Made by a program: the position numbers and the translations under genes. Of a stretch of 64,000 nucleotides of DNA, positions 36,110 to 44,919 are shown in pieces. The first letter of the stretch is position 1, and each line of letters starts with the position of its first letter. The notes beneath the pieces were generated by a model that searched no databases, had not been told where the DNA came from, and saw nothing but the letters and a program-made list of their open reading frames with translations. This DNA comes from an uncultured Oleiphilus sp. (GTDB taxonomy: Bacteria > Pseudomonadota > Gammaproteobacteria > Pseudomonadales > Oleiphilaceae): assembly GCA_913020045.1 (NCBI GenBank), contig CAJWBE010000019.1, forward strand, positions 1-64,000. The letters are read 5' to 3'.

Positions 36110-36511
36110 ATGAAAGAGTGGTTTAAGGAAATAGAAGGTTCTGAGGCAGGTAAGACTTTTCCTAACGAAGCGGTGCTAAATGCGCTAACGTTTGATGCAC
36201 AGGGTTTGATACCCGTTATCGCCCAAGATGCTGATTCTGGAAAAGTGTTGATGTTTGCATGGATGGACAAGTCTTCGTTGCAAGAAACGATCGCAACGGG
36301 CCGAATGTGTTATTGGTCTCGTTCGCGTCAGGCTTACTGGCGAAAAGGTGAAAGCTCTGGGCATGTCCAGCAATTGAGAGAGTTAACAACGGATTGTGAC
36401 GGGGACGTATTACTAGCGAAGATCGAACAAACTGGGGCGGCTTGTCATACGAACCGACGCAGTTGCTTCTATATTAGGATAGGAAAAGAAGAAGCGACCA
36501 TCATAGATTGA
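36110..36511 (+). CDS. hisI: Phosphoribosyl-AMP cyclohydrolase
   Basis: Third step of histidine synthesis, as a stand-alone enzyme of 133 residues rather than a HisIE fusion. Family signs are MFAWMDKSSLQETIATG near 49-65, YWSRSRQAYWRKGESSGH near 69-86, the metal site TTDCDGD near 94-100, and the CHTNRRSCFY cysteines near 112-121. ATG 36110 is seven bases after the znuB stop; a GTG at 36095 would overlap it. Being downstream of znuB, it may share the zinc-regulated transcript. HisI needs zinc, which makes this grouping sensible, but the link is inferred. Confidence 0.92.
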   Translation: MKEWFKEIEGSEAGKTFPNEAVLNALTFDAQGLIPVIAQDADSGKVLMFAWMDKSSLQETIATGRMCYWSRSRQAYWRKGESSGHVQQLRELTTDCDGDVLLAKIEQTGAACHTNRRSCFYIRIGKEEATIID

Positions 36512-36518
36512 TGGTCGC
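36494..36518 (+). terminator. Hairpin overlapping the hisI stop codon
   Basis: GCGACCATCA and TGATGGTCGC pair perfectly around TAGAT, which holds the stop codon. The following bases (CAGATTTTGC) are only weakly T-rich. It separates convergent genes. Confidence 0.6.
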
Positions 36519-36532
36519 CAGATTTTGCGTTC

Positions 36533-37222
36533 TTACTTCATTACTTCAAGCAGTTCGACATCGAACAACAATGTCTCATTAGGCCCGATGGAGCGGCTTC
36601 CATTGGTGCCATAAGCTAAGTCTGATGGAATAAACAGCTGCCATTTTGATCCGGTAGGCATCAGTTGTAATGCTTCAGTCCAGCCAGAGATTACGCCATT
36701 GACAGGAAAGCTTACTGGCTCGCCTCGTTGTACAGAACTATCAAAGACCTCGCCGTTAATTAAAGACCCCGTATAGTGCACTTTTACAGTGTCTGTAGGG
36801 CCAGGTTGAACGCCCTTTCCTGCGGTAATGACTTTATATTGAAGGCCGCTTTCTAGTGTTACAACGCCTTCTTTATTTTTGTTCTCTGACAAGAAATCCA
36901 TTCCCGTCTTTTTGTTTTCATCGCTAATTTTTTTGAGTCCTGCCATTTGAGCTTCTTGTTGCTCTCTTTGGTAGTCGCTTAGCAATTTAGCGACTTCGTC
37001 ATCACTAATGAGTTGTGCATTGCCTTCAAAGGCATCTCTTACACCCTGAACGAATGTATCCATGTCCATATCAGGTAGGTCATTGTTCATGCGCTTGCCC
37101 AGCATAAGACCAAAGCCGTAACTAACTTTTTGCTCTTTAGAGTCTAAAGATTTAACGGCATCAGCGGCCGTCACAAATGAGGTGGCACCAGCAAGAGCGA
37201 GCGCGATAAGCGTTTTTTTCAT
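36533..37222 (-). CDS. FKBP-type peptidyl-prolyl isomerase, periplasmic (Mip/FkpA type)
   Basis: 229 residues. A signal peptide (KKTLIALALAGATSFVTAADA) ends near residue 21. A helical dimerisation domain (25-120) with long charged helices is followed by the FKBP domain (about 125-228), with VKVHYTGSLINGEVFDSS, GVISGWTEALQLMPTGSKW and PSDLAYG. The protein folds or chaperones periplasmic proteins. The frame is open upstream to 37267, but the ATG at 37222 has GGAAA spaced correctly and gives a proper signal peptide. Confidence 0.92.
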   Translation of the reverse strand: MKKTLIALALAGATSFVTAADAVKSLDSKEQKVSYGFGLMLGKRMNNDLPDMDMDTFVQGVRDAFEGNAQLISDDEVAKLLSDYQREQQEAQMAGLKKISDENKKTGMDFLSENKNKEGVVTLESGLQYKVITAGKGVQPGPTDTVKVHYTGSLINGEVFDSSVQRGEPVSFPVNGVISGWTEALQLMPTGSKWQLFIPSDLAYGTNGSRSIGPNETLLFDVELLEVMK

Positions 37223-37314
37223 GAGTGTTTTCCGGGACAGATAATTTTTTTGTAAAAGTGACCACACCTTACTTGGTTTTTTTTGCGTGGGCCACCGTCA
37301 AACATTGCGACTTG

Positions 37315-37809
37315 TTAATGCTGATGCCCGCCAATTCCGTGAGCATGACCATGCGCTACTTCTTCAGATGTCGCGTCGCGTATATCCAGAATTTCGATGT
37401 CAAAACTCAGCGTTTTCCCTGCGAGAGGGTGATTGGTATCAACATCGATGTTGAACTTGCCCGCCTTGATTACAACGACTTGCCTCGCGCCATCATCGGT
37501 ATTGATAGAAACAACATCGCCGGCTTTTAAGCGTTGATGTTGTTTCTTGTCTCCCATTAAGTGTTTTAACGGAACGCGTTGTGTCGCGTCTTCCTGGCGA
37601 AGACCATAGCCGTCTTCCGGTGCGATTGTAGCGCTAAATACGTCGCTTTTTTCATGTCCTTCAAGGGCAGATTCAAGGCCCGCAATGATATTGCTATGGC
37701 CGTGAAGGTAGGCCATAGGGTCGCCACCATGTGAAGATTCTAGCTCTTCGTTAGATTCGTCACGCAGGCGATAGTGAAAAGAAACAACCGTATCTTTGGC
37801 AATGGACAT
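37315..37809 (-). CDS. slyD: FKBP-type isomerase SlyD
   Basis: Cytosolic prolyl isomerase and metallochaperone of 164 residues. VVSFHYRLRDESNEELESS begins the FKBP fold; residues 65-130 form the inserted-flap chaperone domain; PLAGKTLSFDIEIL closes the FKBP fold. The C-terminus HGHAHGIGGHQH is a short metal-binding His-rich tail, shorter than that of E. coli SlyD. SlyD helps load nickel on hydrogenases. It is the gene before the periplasmic FKBP on the same strand, with a 92-base gap. Confidence 0.93.
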   Translation of the reverse strand: MSIAKDTVVSFHYRLRDESNEELESSHGGDPMAYLHGHSNIIAGLESALEGHEKSDVFSATIAPEDGYGLRQEDATQRVPLKHLMGDKKQHQRLKAGDVVSINTDDGARQVVVIKAGKFNIDVDTNHPLAGKTLSFDIEILDIRDATSEEVAHGHAHGIGGHQH

Positions 37810-37871
37810 CTTATTGACTCCCGAAAAAATCAGGTATTATCTTCGTCCTTGCTAGTACTGTCTAATAGAAA

Positions 37872-37899
37872 CTGACTCTCGGATTTCTCATGGTATAGT
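37872..37899 (+). promoter_or_regulatory. Probable promoter of the metallo-beta-lactamase-fold gene
   Basis: CTGACT (37872-37877) and TATAGT (37894-37899) are spaced by 16 bases, 35 bases before the chosen ATG. Confidence 0.4.
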
Positions 37900-37934
37900 G
37901 CGACTTCATTTTGATACCCCTAACGCGGCTTACG

Positions 37935-39008
37935 ATGTCTGTTTTACTAAATCGAATCAAAGCAATATTCCTTCTTACTGGCGTTGTTGCAAGTATTGCG
38001 TTAACTGCTTGCAAGCACATTGATGAACCTTCAGAGCGACCCGCCCATCACGCTGCCAAGGGTTTTCAAAATCCATACGTAGGGCCTATCGAGAAAAGCC
38101 CGTTCACGTTCTTAAGAATGAAGTATTTTGGTGACGAGGAATTTGCAGATCATTCGCTAGAAGCTGATTTGATGCCAATTATTCCGGGTGATTTAGGTCG
38201 TATACAAGGCCCGGGAGACCAACCTCAAATTACATGGATTGGGCACTCAACATTTTTAATTCAATATAAAGGGATCTCTGTTTTAACGGACCCGATCATG
38301 AGTGATCGTGCATCACCGATATCATTTGCTGGACCAAAACGATTAGTCGCGTTGCCGATCGAGCAATCGCAGTTACCTGATATTGATTACGTGATTATCT
38401 CGCATAGCCACTATGATCACCTTGATAGTGAGACGATTTTGAAGTTCGGGCCTAGTACCCAATACTTGGTGCCGCTTAAGTTGCGATCATGGTTTGTCGA
38501 CTTGGGGGTTCCGGCGGAAAATGTGCAGGAGTTCGATTGGTGGCAACAGGCGAACTATGGCGAATTGGCGGTTACCGCAACGCCCTCACAGCACTGGTCC
38601 GCAAGGGGTTTGTTCGATCGCAACGAGACCCTTTGGGCTGCATGGCACCTTTCTATCGGCGATTTTTCGCTTTGGTTTGCGGGTGACACGGGCTATAACG
38701 AAATTCAGTTCAAGGAAATCGGCGCTCGTTTTGAGTCTATCGACGTAGCACTAATACCGATCGGTGCCTATGCGCCGCGGTGGTTTATGAAAGATCAGCA
38801 TGTAAACCCAGAAGAGGCAGTTCAGATGCACATGGACGTAGGAGCTAAGCGAAGCCTCGGTATGCACTGGGGAACGTTCCAGTTAACGGCTGAAAAGTTT
38901 TTTGAACCAAAAGAAAGGCTAGCCCTTGCGTTAGCTGAGCGTCGTCTGGATCCTGAATCTTTTAGCGCCTTGTCTATTGGAGAGATTGTAGAGGTGGCTA
39001 ACCCATAA
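37935..39008 (+). CDS. Metallo-beta-lactamase-fold lipoprotein (NAPE-PLD-like)
   Basis: Predicted lipoprotein hydrolase of 357 residues. A signal peptide ends in a lipobox LTAC, lipidated at about Cys26. The metal site is HSHYDHLD near residue 157, preceded by WIGHSTFLIQ; later ligands are in TPSQHWSARG, FAGDTGYNE and GMHWGTFQL. This pattern is that of N-acylphosphatidylethanolamine phospholipase D-like enzymes, so a phospholipid is a plausible substrate. The start ATG 37935 gives the compact signal peptide. The stop overlaps the next ATG (TAATG). Confidence 0.88.
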   Translation: MSVLLNRIKAIFLLTGVVASIALTACKHIDEPSERPAHHAAKGFQNPYVGPIEKSPFTFLRMKYFGDEEFADHSLEADLMPIIPGDLGRIQGPGDQPQITWIGHSTFLIQYKGISVLTDPIMSDRASPISFAGPKRLVALPIEQSQLPDIDYVIISHSHYDHLDSETILKFGPSTQYLVPLKLRSWFVDLGVPAENVQEFDWWQQANYGELAVTATPSQHWSARGLFDRNETLWAAWHLSIGDFSLWFAGDTGYNEIQFKEIGARFESIDVALIPIGAYAPRWFMKDQHVNPEEAVQMHMDVGAKRSLGMHWGTFQLTAEKFFEPKERLALALAERRLDPESFSALSIGEIVEVANP

Positions 39009-39391
39009 TGCTCGATGTGACCGCCAAGCCTTGGATGAAACGAACGCTATTTCTATGTGGCTGTTTATGCGTGGTTTTGGGGATAATGGGTTTGATATTA
39101 CCCATGATGCCGGGTGCTTTTTTTCTTTGCATTGCCGCGTGGTGTTTTTCGCGTTCATCAGAACGCTTTCATGACTGGTTGGTGTCGCATCGATATTTTG
39201 GTCCCTTAATTCTAGCATTCCAAACCGGAGAGGGTTTTGACCGCACGTTGCGTCGACGAATTTTGTTGGTCATGTGGGGAAGCATGCTGATCTCGATGGC
39301 ATTGATCGGGAAAATTTGGGCCGTGGTAATTATTGGAGGCTGTGGCGTGATCGCGACGGTCTATCTTTTTAAACAGCCGCTTCATTCCTAA
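39008..39391 (+). CDS. DUF454/YbaN-family inner-membrane protein
   Basis: 127 residues with three to four membrane helices (about 12-40, 85-105 and 106-122). The signature LGIMGLILPMMPGAFFLCIAAWCFSRSSERFH is the family pattern. Function unknown. Its ATG overlaps the preceding stop by one base, so it is coupled to the hydrolase. Confidence 0.85.
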   Translation: MLDVTAKPWMKRTLFLCGCLCVVLGIMGLILPMMPGAFFLCIAAWCFSRSSERFHDWLVSHRYFGPLILAFQTGEGFDRTLRRRILLVMWGSMLISMALIGKIWAVVIIGGCGVIATVYLFKQPLHS

Positions 39392-39415
39392 GCGAGAGAA
39401 TAACGAACTATCACT

Positions 39416-40333
39416 ATGGCCATAAATTGGTTTCCTGGGCACATGCACAAGGCCCGCAAAGAAATAAAAAAAGTGATGTCGCAAGTCGATATCGTCATTG
39501 AAGTGCTTGATGCTCGCATTCCATTTAGCAGCGCTAATCCTTTGGTCAATCAACTTAAAGGCGACAAACCCTGCATCAAAATATTGAATAAGTCTGATCT
39601 AGCGGACCCAGTGTTAACGAAGCAGTGGCAAGCGTTTTTTGAGCAAGATGGCAACGTTAGGACCATCGCGCTCTCGGCCAGTCAAGATGCGCGAAAAGGG
39701 ACGATTGCACAGTTATGCCATAAGTTGGTGCCCCATCGACAGCATTCCGATAAGAACCTAAGCGCGATGATTATGGGTATTCCTAACGTTGGTAAGTCGA
39801 CGCTAATCAACGGTATTGCTGGTAAAGCCATCGCTAAAGTGGGGAACGAGCCAGCCGTGACCAAACGTCAGCAAAAGATAAATCTCGACAATGGTTTGTC
39901 GCTGTCGGATACGCCAGGGATCTTGTGGCCAAAACTTGAGCCGGTTGCGTGTGGTTATCGCTTGGCTGTGACGGGCGCGATCAAAGATACGGCGATGGAA
40001 TACGAAGACGTTGCCCTATTTGCACTAGAGTTTCTGCTACAAAGCTATCCAGATGCATTAAAAACGCGTTACAAGGTGGAAAGCCTGCCGAGCTCGGAAA
40101 TGGAAATGCTTTCATTGTTAGGAACGAAACGAGGATGTTTACGCTCCGGCGGGGTTGTCGACATATATCAAGCGGCAACGATTTTATTGCAAGACCTGCG
40201 CTCAGGTAAGCTGGGCGAATTGACGTTTGAAACGCCCGCTACCATGGAAGCCGAGTTGGCAGAGTTGCGCGCACAGATCGAAGCCAAACGCGAAGCCGAG
40301 AACGAAAAGTCGTCTAAACAAAAAAGTCCGTGA
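39416..40333 (+). CDS. ylqF: YlqF/YawG-type circularly permuted GTPase
   Basis: 305 residues. GTPase motifs come in permuted order: G4 NKSDL near 58, G5 SASQDARKG near 88, G1 GIPNVGKST near 119, G2 AVTKRQQ near 147, and G3 DTPGILWPK near 163. The N-terminus WFPGHMHKARKEI is the family start. Homologues (RbgA) act in late assembly of the 50S subunit; proteobacterial YlqF is likely similar. The C-terminal 100 residues are helical and charged. Confidence 0.9.
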   Translation: MAINWFPGHMHKARKEIKKVMSQVDIVIEVLDARIPFSSANPLVNQLKGDKPCIKILNKSDLADPVLTKQWQAFFEQDGNVRTIALSASQDARKGTIAQLCHKLVPHRQHSDKNLSAMIMGIPNVGKSTLINGIAGKAIAKVGNEPAVTKRQQKINLDNGLSLSDTPGILWPKLEPVACGYRLAVTGAIKDTAMEYEDVALFALEFLLQSYPDALKTRYKVESLPSSEMEMLSLLGTKRGCLRSGGVVDIYQAATILLQDLRSGKLGELTFETPATMEAELAELRAQIEAKREAENEKSSKQKSP

Positions 40334-40347
40334 CCCGTTGATCTTGT

Positions 40348-41472
40348 ATGCAAACCTTTTTACGACGTTTAGAAATTCTAAATTTTTTGACTCATCGAAA
40401 GTCCTCACGTCTCGATCCGGCTGGAACCGATCTGATCGTTCAGCATTTGCTGGATGCTGGCTACTTGGATGGCAGTAGTGACAAAGCGCGCAGTCAGTTT
40501 CGATTAGTTCAGCGAGATTTAAAATTTCTGCTGGGAGACCTGATTGACGATGAGTACGAGAATGATTTTGGCTTGAGCATGGCGCGTGGCGAAGGGAAGA
40601 GCCTAATGTGGGCGCTTGAACCCTATCAACAGCTTAGCTATGACTTCGAACGAATGCCTGCCTATATGGCGTTGGCGATGCAGGTGTCGCAAAAGCACTT
40701 GAGCCAAGTGCTGCCAAGCTCCACTCGCGAGGAGCTGGCCATCTTGTTTGAAGGGGCTGAGCATAAGTTGCAGAACGCCGAGCGAAAGTTAAGTCAGCAA
40801 CACTATCGGCGCTTAACGCGCGCCGTTGAGTTTTATCAACGAGGGCAAAGTTTGCAGGCGCCTGACTTTGATACGGCAATACTTGATCGTATTTATGAAG
40901 CCATTTTGCGAGGACGAAAAGTCTTGATTCGGTATCGTAGCGGGCAGCACGCCAAAGACTATACACTGCACCCTTACGGCGTCGCGATTATGATGCCTAA
41001 GCTGTATCTGATTGCGCGAAAAGATGAGGGGTCGTTCGCAGAGCCCTTGCTGGATCAGCATAGTGATGACGAAGGCTTTCGTAGTTTCTTGCTACATAAA
41101 ATTGAATCAGTTGAGCTAAGCCCGCTATCTAATAGCGTTCCAGAAGACTTTGAGTTAAAGGCTTATCTGGAGGGCGGAAATATGGATGTATTGATTCATA
41201 CGCAGGACGCCCAAGAGTACGATTTAGTGGTTGACCTGTATGTTGAGGACGGTCAAAAGCTCCTGATTGATCTAAACGATAGCCCACTTAACCTGACGCA
41301 AACCTTACAGTCGCTTAGACCGGGCGTTTGGCGTCTTAGCGCACATGTTCGGCGCACAATTCAATTGAGAAACTGGCTCTTATCATTAGGCGCGCAAGCC
41401 AAGGTCTTGTCTCCAGACATTATTCGAGAAGACTTACTGACACACCTCGACCAAATGCGCGCGCATTACTAA
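40348..41472 (+). CDS. WYL-domain transcriptional regulator
   Basis: 374 residues. The N-terminal part (1-110) is an HTH region with LNFLTHRKSS and VQRDLKFLLGDLI, followed by a helical spacer and a WYL domain (about 185-265) including KVLIRYRS and LHPYGVAIMMPKLYLIAR. A C-terminal WCX-like region (295-370) has PGVWRLSAHVRRTIQLRNWLLSLG. WYL proteins bind nucleotide or nucleic-acid ligands and often regulate DNA repair or defence genes. No defence genes are adjacent. Follows ylqF by 14 bases. Confidence 0.85.
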   Translation: MQTFLRRLEILNFLTHRKSSRLDPAGTDLIVQHLLDAGYLDGSSDKARSQFRLVQRDLKFLLGDLIDDEYENDFGLSMARGEGKSLMWALEPYQQLSYDFERMPAYMALAMQVSQKHLSQVLPSSTREELAILFEGAEHKLQNAERKLSQQHYRRLTRAVEFYQRGQSLQAPDFDTAILDRIYEAILRGRKVLIRYRSGQHAKDYTLHPYGVAIMMPKLYLIARKDEGSFAEPLLDQHSDDEGFRSFLLHKIESVELSPLSNSVPEDFELKAYLEGGNMDVLIHTQDAQEYDLVVDLYVEDGQKLLIDLNDSPLNLTQTLQSLRPGVWRLSAHVRRTIQLRNWLLSLGAQAKVLSPDIIREDLLTHLDQMRAHY

Positions 41473-41529
41473 AGCGACCTCAATGATGCGATACATTCGC
41501 TTCTTTCCTAGTGCTGATCAATAGCAGTG

Positions 41530-41673
41530 CTATACCGGTTCAACGAGTATTAGTCGCATTTTTCGTCCCGCAAAGATGGTGTTAATAGTTTCTCGAACGG
41601 CGTGAATAGAATCGCCTTGAACGCGAAATCTGAATTTGGTGCCTTTTTGTGTGAATGCATTAACTCTAAACAT
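41530..41673 (-). CDS. Unrecognised small protein, 47 residues
   Basis: A short ORF missed by usual length cut-offs. It starts MFRVNAFTQKGTKFRFRVQG and is basic. An AGGAG site lies six bases before the ATG (bases 41680-41684 on the opposite strand), an unusually good ribosome signal for this window. The likely fold is two beta strands (FRVNAFTQ, KFRFRVQG), a helix (HAVRETINTIFAG) and a strand (RLILVEPV). I do not recognise the family; the beta-beta-alpha-beta pattern with basic faces recalls small RNA-binding proteins, but that is only a guess. It lies downstream of the WYL gene, convergent with it. Confidence 0.7.
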   Translation of the reverse strand: MFRVNAFTQKGTKFRFRVQGDSIHAVRETINTIFAGRKMRLILVEPV

Positions 41674-41790
41674 GATGATCTCCTGATAAACGTGACGTGC
41701 TGTTTTGCACTTCTTTTGAACTACGTTCTAAGTACAGGAGTCATAATAATGATCAAAGCGACACCTTGTGTCGCCGTAAGGGTTGTTTAT

Positions 41791-42384
41791 CTACTTTTCT
41801 AATAAATTATCGAGTGTTAGCTCGTAGCCCGGCGCGAACACCTCTAGAAAGTAACGCACTTCGGGCATGTCTTCTTCATTTAGACGTTTGAATATTTGCT
41901 TTTCAGCGTGTTCAAATTCCTGATTTCCGGCGCGCAGCTCTGCACGACATTTCAATAATGCAGAAAGACGATCTGCCGCTTTTAGCAATACTCGATAAAT
42001 TTCCGGAAGGTCTTCTTCCACCAGAATTTCTCTAAACTCATCTTGCATACCCTCGGGCAGCAGAGACAATAGCTCACTTTGAGCTTGCCGCTCGACGTGC
42101 TTGTAAGCATTTTTCATTGTTTCGGAGTGGTACTTTACGGGGGTTGGCATGTCGCCAGTAATGACTTCTGTCGCATCATGATAAATGGCGGCAGTGGCGA
42201 GTTTGTTTGCATCAATCGCTTCAGTGCTAAGTTGGTTATGAATGATGCCTAGCGCATGCGCAATAGTAGCCACTTCCCATGAATGCACGGCTACGTCTTC
42301 GTCGATCGCATTGCGCATCAGGCTCCAGCGCTTTATCCAACGTAAGCGGTTAATGTAGGCGAAAAAGTGACTAACAGGTGCCAT
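41791..42384 (-). CDS. yfbR: HD-domain 5'-deoxynucleotidase YfbR
   Basis: Dephosphorylates deoxynucleoside 5'-monophosphates. From MAPVSHFF the protein has 197 residues, matching YfbR (199). Metal ligands lie in VAVHSWEVATIAHAL, AAIYHDATEV (the HD pair) and LKAADRLSA. The frame stays open to 42498, but that would overlap the divergent tag gene and add residues not found in the family; GGA precedes the ATG at 42384. The nearby tag gene also deals with nucleotide quality. Confidence 0.92.
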   Translation of the reverse strand: MAPVSHFFAYINRLRWIKRWSLMRNAIDEDVAVHSWEVATIAHALGIIHNQLSTEAIDANKLATAAIYHDATEVITGDMPTPVKYHSETMKNAYKHVERQAQSELLSLLPEGMQDEFREILVEEDLPEIYRVLLKAADRLSALLKCRAELRAGNQEFEHAEKQIFKRLNEEDMPEVRYFLEVFAPGYELTLDNLLEK

Positions 42385-42482
42385 AACTGAATCCATAAAT
42401 ATAAGTGTTCGCGCGATGGCTTTATGCCATAAACTGGGGATAAGTAGTTTATTGATCCCGAGACTTCGGAGCAAAGAAAAAA

Positions 42483-43091
42483 ATGGAAACGTCGCCAAAT
42501 CGTTGCCCCTGGTGTGGGCAAGACCCCGTTTACAAACATTATCATGATCATGTTTGGGGGCGTCCAGTCGTTGACGAGCAGGAGCTTTTTGAAAAGCTAT
42601 GTTTGGATGGTCAGCAAGCAGGCTTAAGCTGGATAACGATCTTGAAGAAGCAGCAGAGCTATGAAGCCGCCTACGACCACTTTAACCCAGAGCGTATTGT
42701 TCAGTATGATGATAAGAAGGTAGCCGAGTTACTGCAGAATCCTGGTGTCATTCGCAATAAACTAAAAGTTCAGTCGATAATTAAGAATGCCAAAGGTTAT
42801 TTGGCGTTAAAAGAAGAAGGTCTAAGTTTTTCAAAGTTTTTGTGGGACTTTGTAGATGGCGCGCCTGTGCAGAATAGGTATCAGTCAATGGCGGATGTTC
42901 CGGTTAGCACTGAGGCATCGGCCGCTATGTCTAAGGCGCTAAAACGAAGAGGGTTTACCTTTGTCGGGCCAACTATTTGTTATGCATTTATGCAGGCGGT
43001 TGGCATCGTAAATGACCATCTTGTTTCCTGTGAACAATGGGAAGACTGCCATGAACTTGGAACTCAGTTTAGTCTCGTGCCCCAGCCTTGA
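42483..43091 (+). CDS. tag: DNA-3-methyladenine glycosylase I
   Basis: Base-excision repair enzyme that removes 3-methyladenine. 202 residues. CPWCGQDP at residue 8 and the terminal region HLVSCEQWEDCH carry the zinc ligands. YHDHVWGRPVVDEQELFEKL and GQQAGLSWITILKKQQSYEAAYD are the family core. It is divergent from yfbR, with about 98 bases between starts. Confidence 0.96.
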   Translation: METSPNRCPWCGQDPVYKHYHDHVWGRPVVDEQELFEKLCLDGQQAGLSWITILKKQQSYEAAYDHFNPERIVQYDDKKVAELLQNPGVIRNKLKVQSIIKNAKGYLALKEEGLSFSKFLWDFVDGAPVQNRYQSMADVPVSTEASAAMSKALKRRGFTFVGPTICYAFMQAVGIVNDHLVSCEQWEDCHELGTQFSLVPQP

Positions 43092-43191
43092 TTCGAGGAA
43101 AAAACTAGAGCGGCATGAGAGTATACAAAGTTAAATCATAAACCCAGCGAGGGCTCGACGACCTGTTGACGGAACGCATAAAAGGACGGCA

Positions 43192-43737
43192 GTGAATATG
43201 ACACAGAATGATGTACTCGAGTTTTGGTTTAGTGAGTTAAGGCCTACTCAGCATTGGGTAAAAGACCTAGCGTTAGATCAAACAATACAGCAACGTTTTG
43301 GCGATCTGCATAACGCCGCGGCCTGCGGTGAATTGTGGCAATGGCGAAACCAGCCTGAAGGGCGATTAGCCGAAATTATTGTGTTGGATCAATTTTCGAG
43401 AAACATTTTTCGCGACGCCCCCGAATCATTTGCCAGTGACCCAATGGCGCTGGCCTTGGCGCAGGAGGCCATTGCATGTGGTGCCGATAGAGAGCTCCCT
43501 GTTGCGCAGCGAACGTTTCTATATATGCCATATATGCACAGTGAATCGCTGCTTGTGCATGAGCAAGCGATGCAGTTATTCGATCAAGCGGGGATGGAAA
43601 ACAACTATAATTTTGAAAAGAAACATCTCGAGATTATTCAGCGGTTTGGACGCTACCCTCATCGCAATACCATTCTCAACCGAAGCTCATCAGAACAAGA
43701 AATTGAGTTTCTTGCCCAGCCCGGGTCATCGTTCTAA
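43192..43737 (+). CDS. DUF924 family protein
   Basis: 181 residues of the widespread DUF924 family, whose TPR-like helical fold is known but whose function is not. Signatures are VLEFWFSELRPTQHWVKD at the start, LAEIIVLDQFSRNIFRD near 60-76, and FLYMPYMHSESLLVHEQA near 107-124. The GTG at 43192 has AGGA at good spacing; the ATG two codons later is an alternative. Convergent with queE, with four bases between stops. Confidence 0.9.
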   Translation: MNMTQNDVLEFWFSELRPTQHWVKDLALDQTIQQRFGDLHNAAACGELWQWRNQPEGRLAEIIVLDQFSRNIFRDAPESFASDPMALALAQEAIACGADRELPVAQRTFLYMPYMHSESLLVHEQAMQLFDQAGMENNYNFEKKHLEIIQRFGRYPHRNTILNRSSSEQEIEFLAQPGSSF

Positions 43738-43741
43738 GGAC

Positions 43742-44413
43742 TTAATCTATTTCAAGAATTTTGTGAAGCTGGAGTGTAAGCCTCCATTGAGGGTTGGATA
43801 AGCAGTAAGTAAGCGCTCGCTTTGTGTTGCTTGCTTTTGTTCCATCAGGGCCGCTGCGAATACTTGGTGTTGCCATAGGAGATAAAAAGTAGTGTGCAGC
43901 ATCAAAGTTGCTAAAGCGTTCGGGCATCGCTTTGTCTTGAGGAAATACCAGCTTTAGTTCATCGCACTGAGTTATAGCAAGTTTGGCGTCGGCTTTCGGG
44001 CTCAGGCAAACCCAGTCAACGCCGTTGGGTACCGTAAGGGTGCCATTGGTTTCAATCGCTACCTCAAACCCTCTCTCATGCATCGCACGGGTGAGGGGTT
44101 CATCCAGTTGAAGTAGCGGTTCGCCGCCGGTAAATATCACATAAGGCTTTGCGCTGGTGTTCTGAACGTTGTTGCTAGCTGGCCAAAGCGCTTTAATCGC
44201 GTCTGCGAGAGACGCAGCGTTTTCGAAGGCGCCTCCATTCTGCCCATCAGTCCCTACAATATCGGTATCGCAAAACTGGCAGACTGAATTGAGTCGATCC
44301 GCTTCTCGTCCGTTCCACAGGTTGCACTTGCTGAACCGGCAGAAAACCGCGGCTCGGCCAGCACGGGCTCCTTCGCCCTGTAGGCTATAGAACATTTCTT
44401 TTACTTTATACAT
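43742..44413 (-). CDS. queE: 7-carboxy-7-deazaguanine synthase
   Basis: Radical-SAM enzyme of queuosine (preQ0) synthesis, 223 residues, the size of the E. coli enzyme. The iron-sulphur cysteines are Cys31 in SKCNLW and the CQFC pair near residues 45-48, the spread-out cluster motif of this family. VIFTGGEPLLQLD is the SAM-binding GGE motif near 92-104, and the substrate stretch ETNGTLTVP is near 121. Probably last gene of a three-gene minus-strand unit. FolE at 27 kb supplies the pathway's pterin precursor. Confidence 0.94.
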   Translation of the reverse strand: MYKVKEMFYSLQGEGARAGRAAVFCRFSKCNLWNGREADRLNSVCQFCDTDIVGTDGQNGGAFENAASLADAIKALWPASNNVQNTSAKPYVIFTGGEPLLQLDEPLTRAMHERGFEVAIETNGTLTVPNGVDWVCLSPKADAKLAITQCDELKLVFPQDKAMPERFSNFDAAHYFLSPMATPSIRSGPDGTKASNTKRALTYCLSNPQWRLTLQLHKILEID

Positions 44414-44436
44414 AGGAGTTCGGAATATAGTTAGGA

Positions 44437-44919
44437 TTAGGGTGTTTTTTCGCCAACAATTTCTTGTAGCTGTTGGTTGCGTTGCTCCATCGCTTTGCGG
44501 GCAAGTTTGGCATCTTTCATGACATTCATAGCGCGATCCATACTCAAAAAATCGGAGTCAGGAGGCGTCATTTTCGCCGCGATCGAGGTGGCGCTATCAG
44601 GTTCCTCATTTTTATCAGTGTGGTAGAGACCCTGAATAACATTAGTCCGCGAGTCTATCTCAACTGTCTCTACATTAATTTTATCTGATGGTGCTTGATC
44701 GGTGTAATGCCAGACGCCATTGGCGTCTTTCCATTTAAACACTTTGGTAGTATGGGGCAAAATAGCTGCGGCAACGGGAGTATCTTCATTAGATGACAAT
44801 AGGCCGTCGGTGCTGGGCAGCGATAGCATCGGCTCTCCATTTTTGTTATCGACAAAAAATGGTAAACACAACGCGCCAACCAAAAGCAGCACGGTTGTTA
44901 AACGAAAAATCCATTTCAT
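44437..44919 (-). CDS. DUF4124-domain protein
   Basis: 160 residues with an N-terminal signal anchor (residues 4-22) and a DUF4124 domain at VFKWKDANGVWHYTDQAP (about 60-77). The C-terminal third is helical and Gln/Lys-rich, perhaps a coiled coil. Probably anchored in the inner membrane with the domain in the periplasm. Role unknown. Overlaps the upstream gene by four bases. Confidence 0.82.
   Translation of the reverse strand: MKWIFRLTTVLLLVGALCLPFFVDNKNGEPMLSLPSTDGLLSSNEDTPVAAAILPHTTKVFKWKDANGVWHYTDQAPSDKINVETVEIDSRTNVIQGLYHTDKNEEPDSATSIAAKMTPPDSDFLSMDRAMNVMKDAKLARKAMEQRNQQLQEIVGEKTP

Noticed and set aside
42385-42498. Longer YfbR start at 42498
   Set aside because: It runs into the divergent tag gene and exceeds the family length by 38 residues.
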